Assembly (NCBI GenBank): GCA_002155895.1 | Contig: MUMD01000014.1 | Span: forward strand, 1 to 53,769 | Source: Streptomyces rochei | GTDB lineage: Bacteria > Actinomycetota > Actinomycetes > Streptomycetales > Streptomycetaceae | Direction of reading: 5' to 3' | DNA: 53,769 nt | In this document: positions 24,822 through 33,709 of the stretch, piece by piece | Position numbering within the stretch: the first letter of the stretch is position 1 | How the letters are laid out: the number at the start of each line of letters is the position of its first letter | Notes under the pieces: generated by a model | The model's input: only the letters and a program-made list of their open reading frames with translations | What the model was told of the DNA's origin: nothing | The model's database searches: none | Position numbers and translations under genes: made by a program

Positions 24822-25123
24822 GGGGACCTCCCAAGCCCCGTCGTCCGGGCTGAGGCGGTGCTGCACGGAAGAGTGCGACACCAACTCCCGGACGGACAAG
24901 GCGGTCGAAGCTGTTTCCCGTTTCCATCTCCGACGGCGGGGCGCGGCAAGCGTCGTCAGCCAGCGACCTTCGATCACACTTCACCTCTGACGACGGTCCC
25001 CTCGTACGCACTGCGCGCACCGACGCGACTCCACCGGCGTGAGACTCCGTACCGGTGGAGGCGTTGCGTACTACGGGGAGCCGTGGCGTGCCAGAGTTTC
25101 GGCGCCGAACCGACGTAGGGCCG

Positions 25124-25142
25124 TGACGCTCATTTGACGCTC
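25124..25142 (+). repeat. Paired octamer, candidate integrase arm site (right)
   Basis: TGACGCTC, a 3-nt spacer ATT and TGACGCTC again, the same form and orientation as 18297-18315. It ends 85 nt before the right core repeat and would lie inside the island. Confidence 0.55.
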
Positions 25143-25215
25143 CGAGCGTCCGGCGGCTCTCATCCGGGTCCCAAAAGCGTCTCTGACCTGCTGCTTTCCT
25201 GCCTGCGGCCAGGCC

Positions 25216-25284
25216 GACATCTTCCCGATGACGCATCATGTGGAGTGCGTGGCGATTCTGGAGCCTGCCACACAGGGGCTCTGA
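25216..25284 (+). pseudogene. Stranded 3' end of a TrmA/RlmD-type methyltransferase gene
   Basis: Reading from 25216, the frame gives DIFPMTHHVECVAILEPA, then TQGL and a TGA at 25282-25284. This matches the last residues of the intact methyltransferase (DLFPMTHHVECVAILEPA then GKGS). No upstream part of the gene is present. It is the expected scar of integration into the gene's 3' end. Confidence 0.8.
25228..25268 (+). repeat. Right attachment-like core repeat
   Basis: This is the second copy of the 41-bp repeat at 18085-18125 with one mismatch. The 32 bases from 25237 to 25268 are identical to 18094-18125. Confidence 0.75.
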
Positions 25285-25751
25285 ACAGCTGTTTCTCTAT
25301 GTTGCTCGGTCGAGTGCGGGGGTTTGCCCGACCTGTGTGTCGAAGTGGACGACGTGAACTGCATCGCACGCTCCCGAATGTCACCTGATCTGGCGTTCCA
25401 AGCGCGGTATGAGAGGCCACAGATGTCGTCAGTGGCAGAACCCAAAGGAAGCCCACTGACCGGACCCAACTCCACAGAACGCGTCAAATAGGGGCGAAGG
25501 CTCGCTGACCTCGCCGCGGCACCGAAGCGCACACAGTCGGCAACGAACTCCTCCACCTCCCCGGAGCCGTTCCACGTCCCCCATCGCAGTCCCACGCAGA
25601 CCACCCCGCACCTGATGTCTCAGCGGTCACCGAACGCGCCGTCCCTGCATCCCGCGCGCCCCCCGTGCACACTGAGCCAGCCATGTTCCCTCCAGTAAGG
25701 CTGTATGAGCGGTGATCCACCGCCCGATACCACAGCCTGGAGGGGGACGCG

Positions 25752-28700
25752 GTGCCGGAGGAGTGGATACGTGCTGTCGTGGCCGACTTCGGAGCCGAGT
25801 GCCAGGAGCGCCTGCGGGTCAGCGACACGGAGGCGTCCATCGGTCCGGCGGTGGCGAAGCTGGTGGAGACCTTCGGTGCGCGCTGGAAGCTGAGTCCTCG
25901 TCTTCATCCTGAGTACCCCGTGCCCGACGCCCGCGTGCGTCCTGACTACGCGGTGGAGACTTCGGGGCGCATCACCGGTTTCCTGGAGCTGAAGGCCCCT
26001 GGGCACGACGTCACACCCGAAGGCTTCACGAAGCGGGACCGCGAGCAGTGGGAGCTGATGCGCCGGCTGCCCAATGTGCTGTACAGCAACGGCCACACCT
26101 GGTGCCTGTACCGAGGTGGGTCGCGACCTCTTCGCACGGTCCGGCTCGACGGTGATCTCTACCGGTCGGGCAAACGGTTGCGTACGACCGAAGCCGACGG
26201 TGCGCCCTTTCGGGACCTGCTCAGGGAGTTCCTGGGTTGGCAGCCGGGACGCATCACCACCGTGGGTCAGTTGGTCACGTCCATCGCTCCACTGTGCCAA
26301 TACTTGCGCGAGGAGGTGCTGGAGCAGCTTGCCCTCGAACGCAGAGCGCCGGACGGTCCTCGCGGCCGACGGTCCGCCCCCAGGCCTTTCACCGCTCTTG
26401 CGCATCACTGGAGCAAGGTGCTCTTCCCGTCGACCGATGGACAGGATCCCGACCACCTCTTCGCCGACCGCTATACCCAGACGATCGCCTTCGCACTGCT
26501 GTTGGCCCGTATCGAGAACGTACCGCTCCTCGGTCGCAACTTCATCGATGTCGCACGTGAGTTGCAGGCCGAGAACACGGTCATGGGCCGAGCCCTTCAG
26601 TTGCTGACCGAGACGGTCGACGTCGAGTTCGGCCACCGCATCGACACACTCGTGCAGGTGATCGACGCCGTCGACTGGAAGGCGATCCGAGCGCGGAACC
26701 CCGACGCCCACGTCCATCTCTACGAGAACTTCCTCCAGGAGTACGACCGCGAGCTGCGTAAACGGTCCGGCACGTACTACACTCCGCCCCGTCTCGTGAA
26801 GGAGATGGTCCGCTTCACCGACGCCGTACTGCGCACCCGCTTGGGGTGCATGGAGGGGTTTGCCGACGAGCAGGTGACCATCGTCGATCCCGCCATGGGG
26901 ACGGGCACCTTCCTGAGCGAGATCATCGACAGAGTGGCCGAAGAACGTTCCCGCCGTGGGGAGGGCTTCCGTGGCGAGGCGGTGGAACAGCTGGCGGGCC
27001 GGCTGATCGGCTTCGAGCGTCAGATGGCTGCCTACGCCGTCGCCCAGATGAGGATCACCCAGACCCTCCGCGAGCAGGCCAGCGACACTCGACTCGGCGA
27101 TCTGCGACTACATCTCGCCGACACCCTCGCGGACCCCTATGAGAGGGCCACGCTTTTCACCTTCCTGTCCGATGACGATGCTTTGGTCGAGAACACCCGC
27201 AAGGCGGACTGGATCAAGCGGGAGCAGAAGGTCACCGTCATGATCAGTAACCCGCCGGACCGGGAGAGGGCCGAGGGCGAGGGCGGCTGGGTGGAGAAAG
27301 GACGCGAGGGCGAGGACGGAGCACCTCTGCTCGATGACTTCCGCCTCGGCGGCAGAAACGGAGTACACGAGAACAAGCTCAAGAACCTGTATGTCTACTT
27401 CTGGCGCTGGGCCACCTACAAGGTCTTCGAACAGCATCGTGCCGAGTCGGACCGCGGGATCGTCGCCTTCATCAGTACTGCGGGCTTCCTCAGCGGTCCC
27501 GGTTTCCGGGGGATGAGGAAGTACCTGCGGGAGACGTGTTCGGAGGGGTGGATCATCGACCTCAGCCCGGAGGGCCTGCAGCCGCCGATGCGGACACGCC
27601 TCTTCGAAGGCGTACAGCAGCCACTGGCGATTGCTGTGTTCGTCCGGAGCAGGGCAGTGACCGGACCGGCTCACATCAGGTACGTCGCCCTGGACGGCAG
27701 CACCCGGGAGGAGAAGTACGCGCAGCTCGAGTGGCTCGGGCCGGACAGTGACCAGTGGCGGCCGGTGCGTCAGGACGCCCACGCCCCCTTCACACCGGCA
27801 GCGCAGGGAGCGTGGGATACCTATCCCGCATTGAATGATCTCCTGCCCTGGGCCGTACCCGGCATTCTGCCGAAGCGGACGTGGGTCTACTCCCCGGACT
27901 CCGACACCCTGCGCTCCCGGTGGCGCAGGTTGACTGACGCGGCGGATATCGCCGAAAAGCGTGCCTTGTTCAAGGAGACGCAGAGCCGCACCGTCGACCG
28001 GCAGGTCAATCCGCTTCCCGGCTCAGCGCAGCGACGGCAGTCGATGTTGGAGGCGGGGCCCGAGTGCCCGGAACCAGTGCGGTTCGCCTTTCGTCCGTTC
28101 GATCGGCAGTGGATCATTCCGGACAACAGGGTCCTCGACCGGTGCTCGCCACAGTTGTGGGAGAGCCAGGCCAAGGGGCAGATCCACATCGTGGAACAGC
28201 ACTCCGAACGCTTCGGTGACGGCCCCGCCACGTTGTTCACCGCGCTGATGCCGGATATGGATCACTTCACCGGTTGGGGTGGTGGCAGGGTGATTCCCCT
28301 CCTGCAGAAGGACGGCACCCCCAATGTGACCCCCGGCCTCCTCCAGCACCTTCGCAATTCCTTCGGCGGCCGGCCCGTCACCGCCGAGGACCTGGCCGCG
28401 TACATCGCGGCGATCACGGCCCATCCCGGTTTCCGCTCCCGCTTCGACGACGAGCTCACCACCAACGGCATCCGTGTGCCGCTTACCGGGGACGCCCCCC
28501 TGTGGTCGGAGGCCCTGCACATCGGACGCAAGGTGATCTGGGCCTCGACCTTCGGAGAGCGGCTTGTGGACGCGGAGGCGGGGAGGCCGCGTGGGCCCCG
28601 GCAGGTCTGGGCGACCGCTCGGCCGGAGATCACGTACCGGAGGCAGGTCGGAAGGGACGAACTGCCCGAGAGTTTCATCTACGATCCCGACCGCCTTGAA

Positions 28701-29219
28701 CTCCACTTCGGTCAGGGATTCTTCGGGCCGGTGACCCAGGAGGTGCGCGGTTACCAGGTCAGCGGACAGAACGTGCTCGACGGCTGGTTGAAGCGCAGGA
28801 TAGGGCCCCCGTCTCGCCGGGCCGTCAGCCCGCTGGACCGTATTCGGCCCGACCGGTGGCTTCCCGCCTGGAGCGAGGAACTCCAGTATGTGCTCGCGGT
28901 CCTGTGGCATCTGGTCGAGCTGCAGCCGGCTCAGGAGGAGTTGCTCGACCGTGTTCTCAGCGCACCGTTGGTCAGCGTCTCCGAGCTGCGGCGCCGGAAC
29001 GTCCTGCCTGTCCCGGACGCCGCACGACGTTCCGCTCCCGCACCGCTACAGACCGACACCATCCCCGGAACCGAGGGGATCGAGGCGCGACAGCCGCACG
29101 CAGTCAGGCCACTCGCGCCGCAGAGGGATGCTCCGCCCGCCGCTCCGATGACGCGGCCACGGGCAAGCCGCACGCCCGGGGCTGCGCCGGCTCCCCGCAG
29201 GAAACGCCAAGACCCGTAG
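25752..29219 (+). CDS. Nuclease-adenine methyltransferase fusion (type ISP/IIG-like), altered motif IV
   Basis: Single protein of 1155 residues (GTG start, GGAGGGGGAC upstream). A PD-(D/E)xK nuclease domain at the N-terminus shows Asp65, Glu79-x-Lys81 (FLELKAPG) and a following Gln99. The N6-adenine methyltransferase domain has motif X YYTPPRLVKEM (about 340-350), SAM motif DPAMGTGTFL (379-388), and motif IV reading NPPD (500-503) where NPPY/F/W is expected. A target-recognition-like region fills the rest and a Pro/Ala-rich tail ends it. No helicase domain is seen, unlike LlaGI-type ISP enzymes. If motif IV is truly broken, methylation may be lost and nuclease control must come from elsewhere. 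Confidence 0.85.
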   Translation: MPEEWIRAVVADFGAECQERLRVSDTEASIGPAVAKLVETFGARWKLSPRLHPEYPVPDARVRPDYAVETSGRITGFLELKAPGHDVTPEGFTKRDREQWELMRRLPNVLYSNGHTWCLYRGGSRPLRTVRLDGDLYRSGKRLRTTEADGAPFRDLLREFLGWQPGRITTVGQLVTSIAPLCQYLREEVLEQLALERRAPDGPRGRRSAPRPFTALAHHWSKVLFPSTDGQDPDHLFADRYTQTIAFALLLARIENVPLLGRNFIDVARELQAENTVMGRALQLLTETVDVEFGHRIDTLVQVIDAVDWKAIRARNPDAHVHLYENFLQEYDRELRKRSGTYYTPPRLVKEMVRFTDAVLRTRLGCMEGFADEQVTIVDPAMGTGTFLSEIIDRVAEERSRRGEGFRGEAVEQLAGRLIGFERQMAAYAVAQMRITQTLREQASDTRLGDLRLHLADTLADPYERATLFTFLSDDDALVENTRKADWIKREQKVTVMISNPPDRERAEGEGGWVEKGREGEDGAPLLDDFRLGGRNGVHENKLKNLYVYFWRWATYKVFEQHRAESDRGIVAFISTAGFLSGPGFRGMRKYLRETCSEGWIIDLSPEGLQPPMRTRLFEGVQQPLAIAVFVRSRAVTGPAHIRYVALDGSTREEKYAQLEWLGPDSDQWRPVRQDAHAPFTPAAQGAWDTYPALNDLLPWAVPGILPKRTWVYSPDSDTLRSRWRRLTDAADIAEKRALFKETQSRTVDRQVNPLPGSAQRRQSMLEAGPECPEPVRFAFRPFDRQWIIPDNRVLDRCSPQLWESQAKGQIHIVEQHSERFGDGPATLFTALMPDMDHFTGWGGGRVIPLLQKDGTPNVTPGLLQHLRNSFGGRPVTAEDLAAYIAAITAHPGFRSRFDDELTTNGIRVPLTGDAPLWSEALHIGRKVIWASTFGERLVDAEAGRPRGPRQVWATARPEITYRRQVGRDELPESFIYDPDRLELHFGQGFFGPVTQEVRGYQVSGQNVLDGWLKRRIGPPSRRAVSPLDRIRPDRWLPAWSEELQYVLAVLWHLVELQPAQEELLDRVLSAPLVSVSELRRRNVLPVPDAARRSAPAPLQTDTIPGTEGIEARQPHAVRPLAPQRDAPPAAPMTRPRASRTPGAAPAPRRKRQDP

Positions 29220-29379
29220 AGCTCACTGCCCGTCCCCGACCCGGTCGCTCAGCCGATGGCGGCCGGCGAGAACCACGGGCGTCGGATACGCGGCACCTCG
29301 GCGATCTACACTGTGGCCGACCGTCCGTGCGGGCGCCGCGCCGGCCGCGAGTGGGACATCGAGGGGGAGCAGGACCGTC

Positions 29380-30552
29380 ATGGAACCGCTGAGGGGCGAC
29401 GACCCGACGCACATCGGGGGCTACACCCTCCGTGGCCGGATCGGCTCCGGGGGCATGGGACGGGTGTACCTCGGCGAGTCACCCGCCGGTCAGCTCGTCG
29501 CGGTCAAGGTCATCAAGTCGTCCGTCCTCGATGCCGAGACCCGCAGCCGGTTCGTGCTCGAGGTGGAGAACCTGAGGAAGGTGTTCGGCCCTCGGGTCGC
29601 CGCGTTCGCCGGTGCCGACCCGCTGGCCGAACGGCCCTGGCTCGCCGTCGACTACGTCCCCGGTCCCGACCTCCTGCGACATGTCCGTGACCACGGCCCG
29701 CTGCCGCTCGCCGAGACCGCGAGCCTCGGCGCGCTGCTCGCCGAGGGCCTCACCTCCGTGCACCTGGCCGAGCTGCTGCACCGCGACTTGAAGCCGCAGA
29801 ACATCCTCCTCGGACCCGACGGGCCGAAGGTGATCGACTTCGGTCTCGCGGTCCTCGCGGAGCGGCGTACGACCCTGACCGCGACCGGTGTCGTGGTCGG
29901 CAGCGTGCTGTGCATGCCGCCCGAGCAGGCGGAAGGCAACCACCATCTGACACCGGCCGCCGACGTCTACGCCCTCGGCGCGGTCCTGCTGTTCGCCGCC
30001 ACGGGGCACTATCCGTACGACGGCGAGAACTGGCTCGCGGTGGCGTCCCGGATCGGCGACCCTGACCAGGCCCCCGACCTGGCGGGTCTGCCCCCGGAGC
30101 TGACGCCCGTCGTGTCGTCGATGCTCGCCTTCGATGCCGCCGACCGCCCTTCCCTCGCGGAGGTGACCAGTGCCCTGGTCACCGTCTTCACGGGTGCGGG
30201 CCTCACCGCCCGTCAGGCGCGCCAGCGGCTGATCGAGCGGACGGCACCGCATCTCGACGGCCGACTGGTGCCGCCGCCGGGGCCGATCGCCGAGTACGAG
30301 CCCACGCTCGTCGTTCCTGCTCCCCAGCTCGCTGAACCGCTCGCGAAGCAGTCCGTCGTCCGGCGCGAGCCTGCCGACGTCCCCACGGCCGCCCTCACAG
30401 CGCCCGTGCCCCCGGTTCCCGCCATCCAGAGCGGGCGCTCGGCAGGTGGCCGCACCCCCGATGCCACCACAGCCCACGCCATCGCCGAGGATCTGCGCGC
30501 GGCGTACGCGCGAGATGCGGCTTTCGTTCCCGCTCGCGGCGGGTCTCGCTGA
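29380..30552 (+). CDS. Hanks-type serine/threonine protein kinase
   Basis: Soluble kinase of 390 residues, apparently catalytically complete: glycine loop GSGGMGRVYLGE (25-36), Lys in VAVKVIK, catalytic loop HRDLKPQN, DFG in VIDFGLA, and activation-segment PPEQAEG. The catalytic domain ends near 275. The tail is Pro/Ala/Thr-rich, without PASTA repeats or a membrane helix, so it is probably cytoplasmic. The ATG at 29380 follows GGGGGAGCAGGA. It lies between the nuclease-methyltransferase and the SNF2 gene, all on one strand with gaps of 160 and 138 nt. In Pgl/BREX type 2 a kinase (PglW) is part of defence; this one is much shorter and not PglW. Confidence 0.88.
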   Translation: MEPLRGDDPTHIGGYTLRGRIGSGGMGRVYLGESPAGQLVAVKVIKSSVLDAETRSRFVLEVENLRKVFGPRVAAFAGADPLAERPWLAVDYVPGPDLLRHVRDHGPLPLAETASLGALLAEGLTSVHLAELLHRDLKPQNILLGPDGPKVIDFGLAVLAERRTTLTATGVVVGSVLCMPPEQAEGNHHLTPAADVYALGAVLLFAATGHYPYDGENWLAVASRIGDPDQAPDLAGLPPELTPVVSSMLAFDAADRPSLAEVTSALVTVFTGAGLTARQARQRLIERTAPHLDGRLVPPPGPIAEYEPTLVVPAPQLAEPLAKQSVVRREPADVPTAALTAPVPPVPAIQSGRSAGGRTPDATTAHAIAEDLRAAYARDAAFVPARGGSR

Positions 30553-30690
30553 TCCGCAAGCGGCGACGACGTCCCGGGGCCGCCCCGGGATTGCCACAGT
30601 GACCTGCGCGGACATCCGCGGGCATGGAAGACTTGCCCGGTATTCGGCCACTTCCCCCGGCCGACGTGAGCAGGAGACGGAGGCAGCAGC

Positions 30691-33648
30691 GTGACCCACC
30701 AGCCGGACGGGCGGCCGGAACAATCGGTGACCTCCGAGGCGGCGGACGCCTCCGAACTCAGGTTCCCGCCGGGGGCCCAGATCCTCGTCCGGGACGAGGA
30801 GTGGCTGGTGAAGAGTGTCGCGCCGAGCCGTGACGGCGCCAAGATCGAGGCCGTCGGCGTCTCCGAGTTCGTCCGCGACGAACCGGCCGTCTTCTTCACC
30901 GAGATCGAACGTCTCGCGGGGGACGGCGTCAAGTTGCTCGACCCGGAGGACACCGAACTGGTCGAGGACCCGACCGACCACTTCCGCCGCAGCCGTCTCT
31001 TCCTGGAGGCGCTGCTGCGCAAGACCCCGCTCCCGCAGACCGAGCGCGGTCTGGCGCTGGCCGACCGCTTCCTCGTCGACCCGCTCAGCTACCAGCAGCG
31101 CCCCGCCGAGCTGGCCCTCTCCCTCGCCAACCTGCGTCCCCGGCTGCTCATCGCCGACGTCGTCGGCCTCGGCAAGACCCTGGAGATCGGCCTCACCCTG
31201 GCCGAACTGATCCGCCGCGGCCGGGGCGAGCGCATCCTCGTGGTCACCCCGCAGCACGTCCTGGAGCAGTTCCAGCACGAGCTGTGGACCCGCTTCTCCA
31301 TCCCGTTGGTCCGCCTGGACTCGGTCGGTATCCAGCGCATCCAGCGGGAGATTCCGGCCGGCCGCAACCCCTTCACCCACTACAAGCGGGTGATCATCTC
31401 CGTCGACACCCTCAAGAACATCGGCCAGTACCGCCATCACCTGGAGAAGATCCACTGGGACGCGGTCGTCATCGACGAGTCCCACAACCTCATCAACCGG
31501 GGCAGCCAGCGCAACGCCCTCGCCCGCGTCCTCGCGCCCCACACCGACGCCCTGCTGCTGGCCAGCGCGACCCCTCACAACGGCGACGGCAAGTCCTTCG
31601 CCGAACTGATCAGCCTCCTGGACCCGGCCGCGATCGCGGACCCGGACGACTACGACGCCGAGAAGGACCTCAGCCACCTTTTCATCCGCCGGACGAAGGT
31701 CCATCCCGAGGTGCGCGACCAGATCGGCAAGGAGTGGGCAGACCGCGATCCCACCGTCTCCGTGCCGTGCACCGCGACCGAGGCCGAGGAGCGGATCTTC
31801 ACGGAGCTCACGCGGCACTGGCTTCCGACCCCGGACACCTCCACGGAGTTCGGTACCGCGCCGTCGGGACGTACGGCGCCCACCGAGGACCGTCTCTTCC
31901 CGTACACGCTCCTGAAGGCCTTCCTCTCCTCCCACCGGGCGCTCGCCAAGACGGTCACCACGCGCAAGAACACCCTGAACGAGAAGGCGGCCAAGACGGC
32001 CCCGGGCACCCCGGCGGCCACCCGCATCGCCACCGAACTCGCCGCGCTCGACCGCCTGCTGGCGCTGACGTCGGCCATCGGGGAGGGCGGCGCGCCCGGC
32101 GACTCGTCCAAGCTGGACGCCCTGGTGGAGCAGCTGGCCGGCATCGGCGTGCGGCCCGGCTCCGCCACCCGCGTCGTCGTCTTCTCGGAACGTGTCGAGA
32201 CCCTGAAGTGGCTCGCCAAGGTCGTCCCCGCCCGGCTCGGCTTCACCGACGAGCAGGCGAAGCAGGCCGTGAAGGTGATGCACGGCGGCCTGTCCGACAA
32301 GGAACAGATGGAGGTCGTGGAGGCCTTCGGCCTGGCCCACCACCCTGTCCGCATCCTGTTCACCGGCGACGTGGCCTCCGAGGGCGTCAACCTGCACCGG
32401 CAGTGCCACGACCTCGTGCACTACGACATCCCCTGGTCGCTGATCCGCATCGAGCAGCGCAACGGCCGTATCGACCGCTACGGCCAGAAGCACAACCCCC
32501 GCTTCCGGGCGCTGATCCTGCACTCGGCGACCGAGGGTGCCAAGGACGACCGCACGGTCGCCGAGAAGCTCCTCAAACGCGAGGAGGAGGCCTACCGGCT
32601 CGACGGCACCGCTGAGGCGGTCACCGGCTTGTACCGCGCGGAGGAGGAGGAACGCCGCCTGATCAGGGACCTCCTCGCCGGCCGCACGGTGGAGGAGTCC
32701 CTGGCCGCCTCGCCCACCCCCGGCGACCCACTGGCCGCGCTCTTCTCCCAGCCGTCCGTCCTGCCCGAGCACCGGCCCGTGCGCAAGGCCCGGGTTCCCT
32801 CCCTGTTCGGCGGCGACACCGAGGCGTTCGTACGCGCGGCCCTCGACGAGGTCTACGACGAACGCCCGCACGACGCGCTCGACCTCTCCGAGCATCAGCG
32901 CACCCTCCCGCACGGCGAGCCTGCCCCGTACCTCAGCCTCGCCACCGCGAAGGCACCTGACCTGCTCCACCGCCTGGACCTGCTGCCCCCCGACTACCTG
33001 CGGGAGCGGAAGCTGAAGGAACGGCTGATGGTCACCTTCGACCGGGCACTCGGACAGCACAGCCTGGACGAGGCCCGCGGCAGGTCGGGCTCCAGCTGGC
33101 CCGCCATCGGCTACCTCACCGACCTCCACCCCCTGGTGGAATGGCTGGTCGACAAGGTTCTCGTCCAGCTCGGCCGTCAGCAGGCACCCGTCCTCCTCAC
33201 CCCGAGCGCCACCGGGCCGACCTTCCTCGTCCAGGGCATCTACTCCAACAAGCTCGGCCGCCCCACAGTCGTGGAGTGGATGGCCGTGCGCGGCCTGCCC
33301 GACGACCCCGAGGTGCTGCCGATGCCGGACGCGCTGACGGAGGCGGGCGTCGACCCGGACATGGCCAACCCGGCCCCGCCCCGTGACCTGCCCGCGCTCC
33401 AGAAGCTCGTCCCGGCAGCCGTCGCCGCCGCACGCGAGCACCTGGAGGAGCGCAAGGAGGCCTGGACACAACAGATCAGCGCCCAGCTCGACGACTATCG
33501 CGCGCGCCTCGTCCGCTGGCAGCAGGAGTCCCTCCTGCCCGGCCGGATCATCGAGGAGACCATCCGCCACCAGACGGAGCTGGCCGACAAACTCACCGCC
33601 ACCGGCCGCCCGCTGCTGCGCGTCCTGGCGGTCCTCGACCGCGCCTGA
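30691..33648 (+). CDS. drmD: DrmD-like SNF2-family DNA translocase
   Basis: ATPase of 985 residues. Motif I is ADVVGLGKT (155-163), motif II DESH (262-265), motif III LASATPHNGDGKSF, and motif VI lies in EQRNGRIDRYGQKHN. The helicase C-lobe continues with FTGDVASEGVNLHRQ. N- and C-terminal extensions flank the motor. The GTG at 30691 has GGAGACGGAGG upstream. With the large methyltransferase 61 nt downstream, this is the drmD-drmMI pair that defines DISARM class 1, a restriction-like phage defence in which drmD helps the core act on incoming DNA. RapA/HepA-like helicases share the motor, so the name rests on the context as well. Confidence 0.82.
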   Translation: MTHQPDGRPEQSVTSEAADASELRFPPGAQILVRDEEWLVKSVAPSRDGAKIEAVGVSEFVRDEPAVFFTEIERLAGDGVKLLDPEDTELVEDPTDHFRRSRLFLEALLRKTPLPQTERGLALADRFLVDPLSYQQRPAELALSLANLRPRLLIADVVGLGKTLEIGLTLAELIRRGRGERILVVTPQHVLEQFQHELWTRFSIPLVRLDSVGIQRIQREIPAGRNPFTHYKRVIISVDTLKNIGQYRHHLEKIHWDAVVIDESHNLINRGSQRNALARVLAPHTDALLLASATPHNGDGKSFAELISLLDPAAIADPDDYDAEKDLSHLFIRRTKVHPEVRDQIGKEWADRDPTVSVPCTATEAEERIFTELTRHWLPTPDTSTEFGTAPSGRTAPTEDRLFPYTLLKAFLSSHRALAKTVTTRKNTLNEKAAKTAPGTPAATRIATELAALDRLLALTSAIGEGGAPGDSSKLDALVEQLAGIGVRPGSATRVVVFSERVETLKWLAKVVPARLGFTDEQAKQAVKVMHGGLSDKEQMEVVEAFGLAHHPVRILFTGDVASEGVNLHRQCHDLVHYDIPWSLIRIEQRNGRIDRYGQKHNPRFRALILHSATEGAKDDRTVAEKLLKREEEAYRLDGTAEAVTGLYRAEEEERRLIRDLLAGRTVEESLAASPTPGDPLAALFSQPSVLPEHRPVRKARVPSLFGGDTEAFVRAALDEVYDERPHDALDLSEHQRTLPHGEPAPYLSLATAKAPDLLHRLDLLPPDYLRERKLKERLMVTFDRALGQHSLDEARGRSGSSWPAIGYLTDLHPLVEWLVDKVLVQLGRQQAPVLLTPSATGPTFLVQGIYSNKLGRPTVVEWMAVRGLPDDPEVLPMPDALTEAGVDPDMANPAPPRDLPALQKLVPAAVAAAREHLEERKEAWTQQISAQLDDYRARLVRWQQESLLPGRIIEETIRHQTELADKLTATGRPLLRVLAVLDRA

Positions 33649-33709
33649 CCGGCCTCACCGCCCCTTACGGAAGCCACCCGCAGAACCATCCGCAGAAACG
33701 GTCCTCGAC

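Larger units (their letters stand above)
18085..25268. mobile_element. Putative integrase-less genomic island in the 3' end of the RNA methyltransferase gene
   Basis: The ends are a 41-bp direct repeat (18085-18125 and 25228-25268, one mismatch, the last 32 bp identical). The left copy is inside the intact methyltransferase gene and the right copy is in a stranded 3' fragment of the same gene family. Inside each end lies the same paired octamer, TGACGCTC-N3-TGACGCTC (18297-18315 and 25124-25142), on the same strand, consistent with tyrosine-integrase arm sites. The cargo is a toxin-antitoxin pair and a TIR operon. No integrase or excisionase gene is visible, so the unit would need one in trans or is a fixed remnant. 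Alternative: recombination between related methyltransferase alleles. Confidence 0.65.
24822..25751. other. Gene-poor island border
   Basis: These 930 nt hold the promoter of the TIR operon, the right arm-like octamer pair (25124-25142), the stranded methyltransferase 3' end with the right core repeat (25216-25284), and about 470 nt of unassigned DNA leading to the nuclease-methyltransferase gene. Short open frames on both strands look random. No integrase or transposase fragment is recognised. Confidence 0.5.

Noticed and set aside
18142-25227. Prophage remnant
   Set aside because: No structural, replication or integrase gene is visible. The cargo is defence-type genes.
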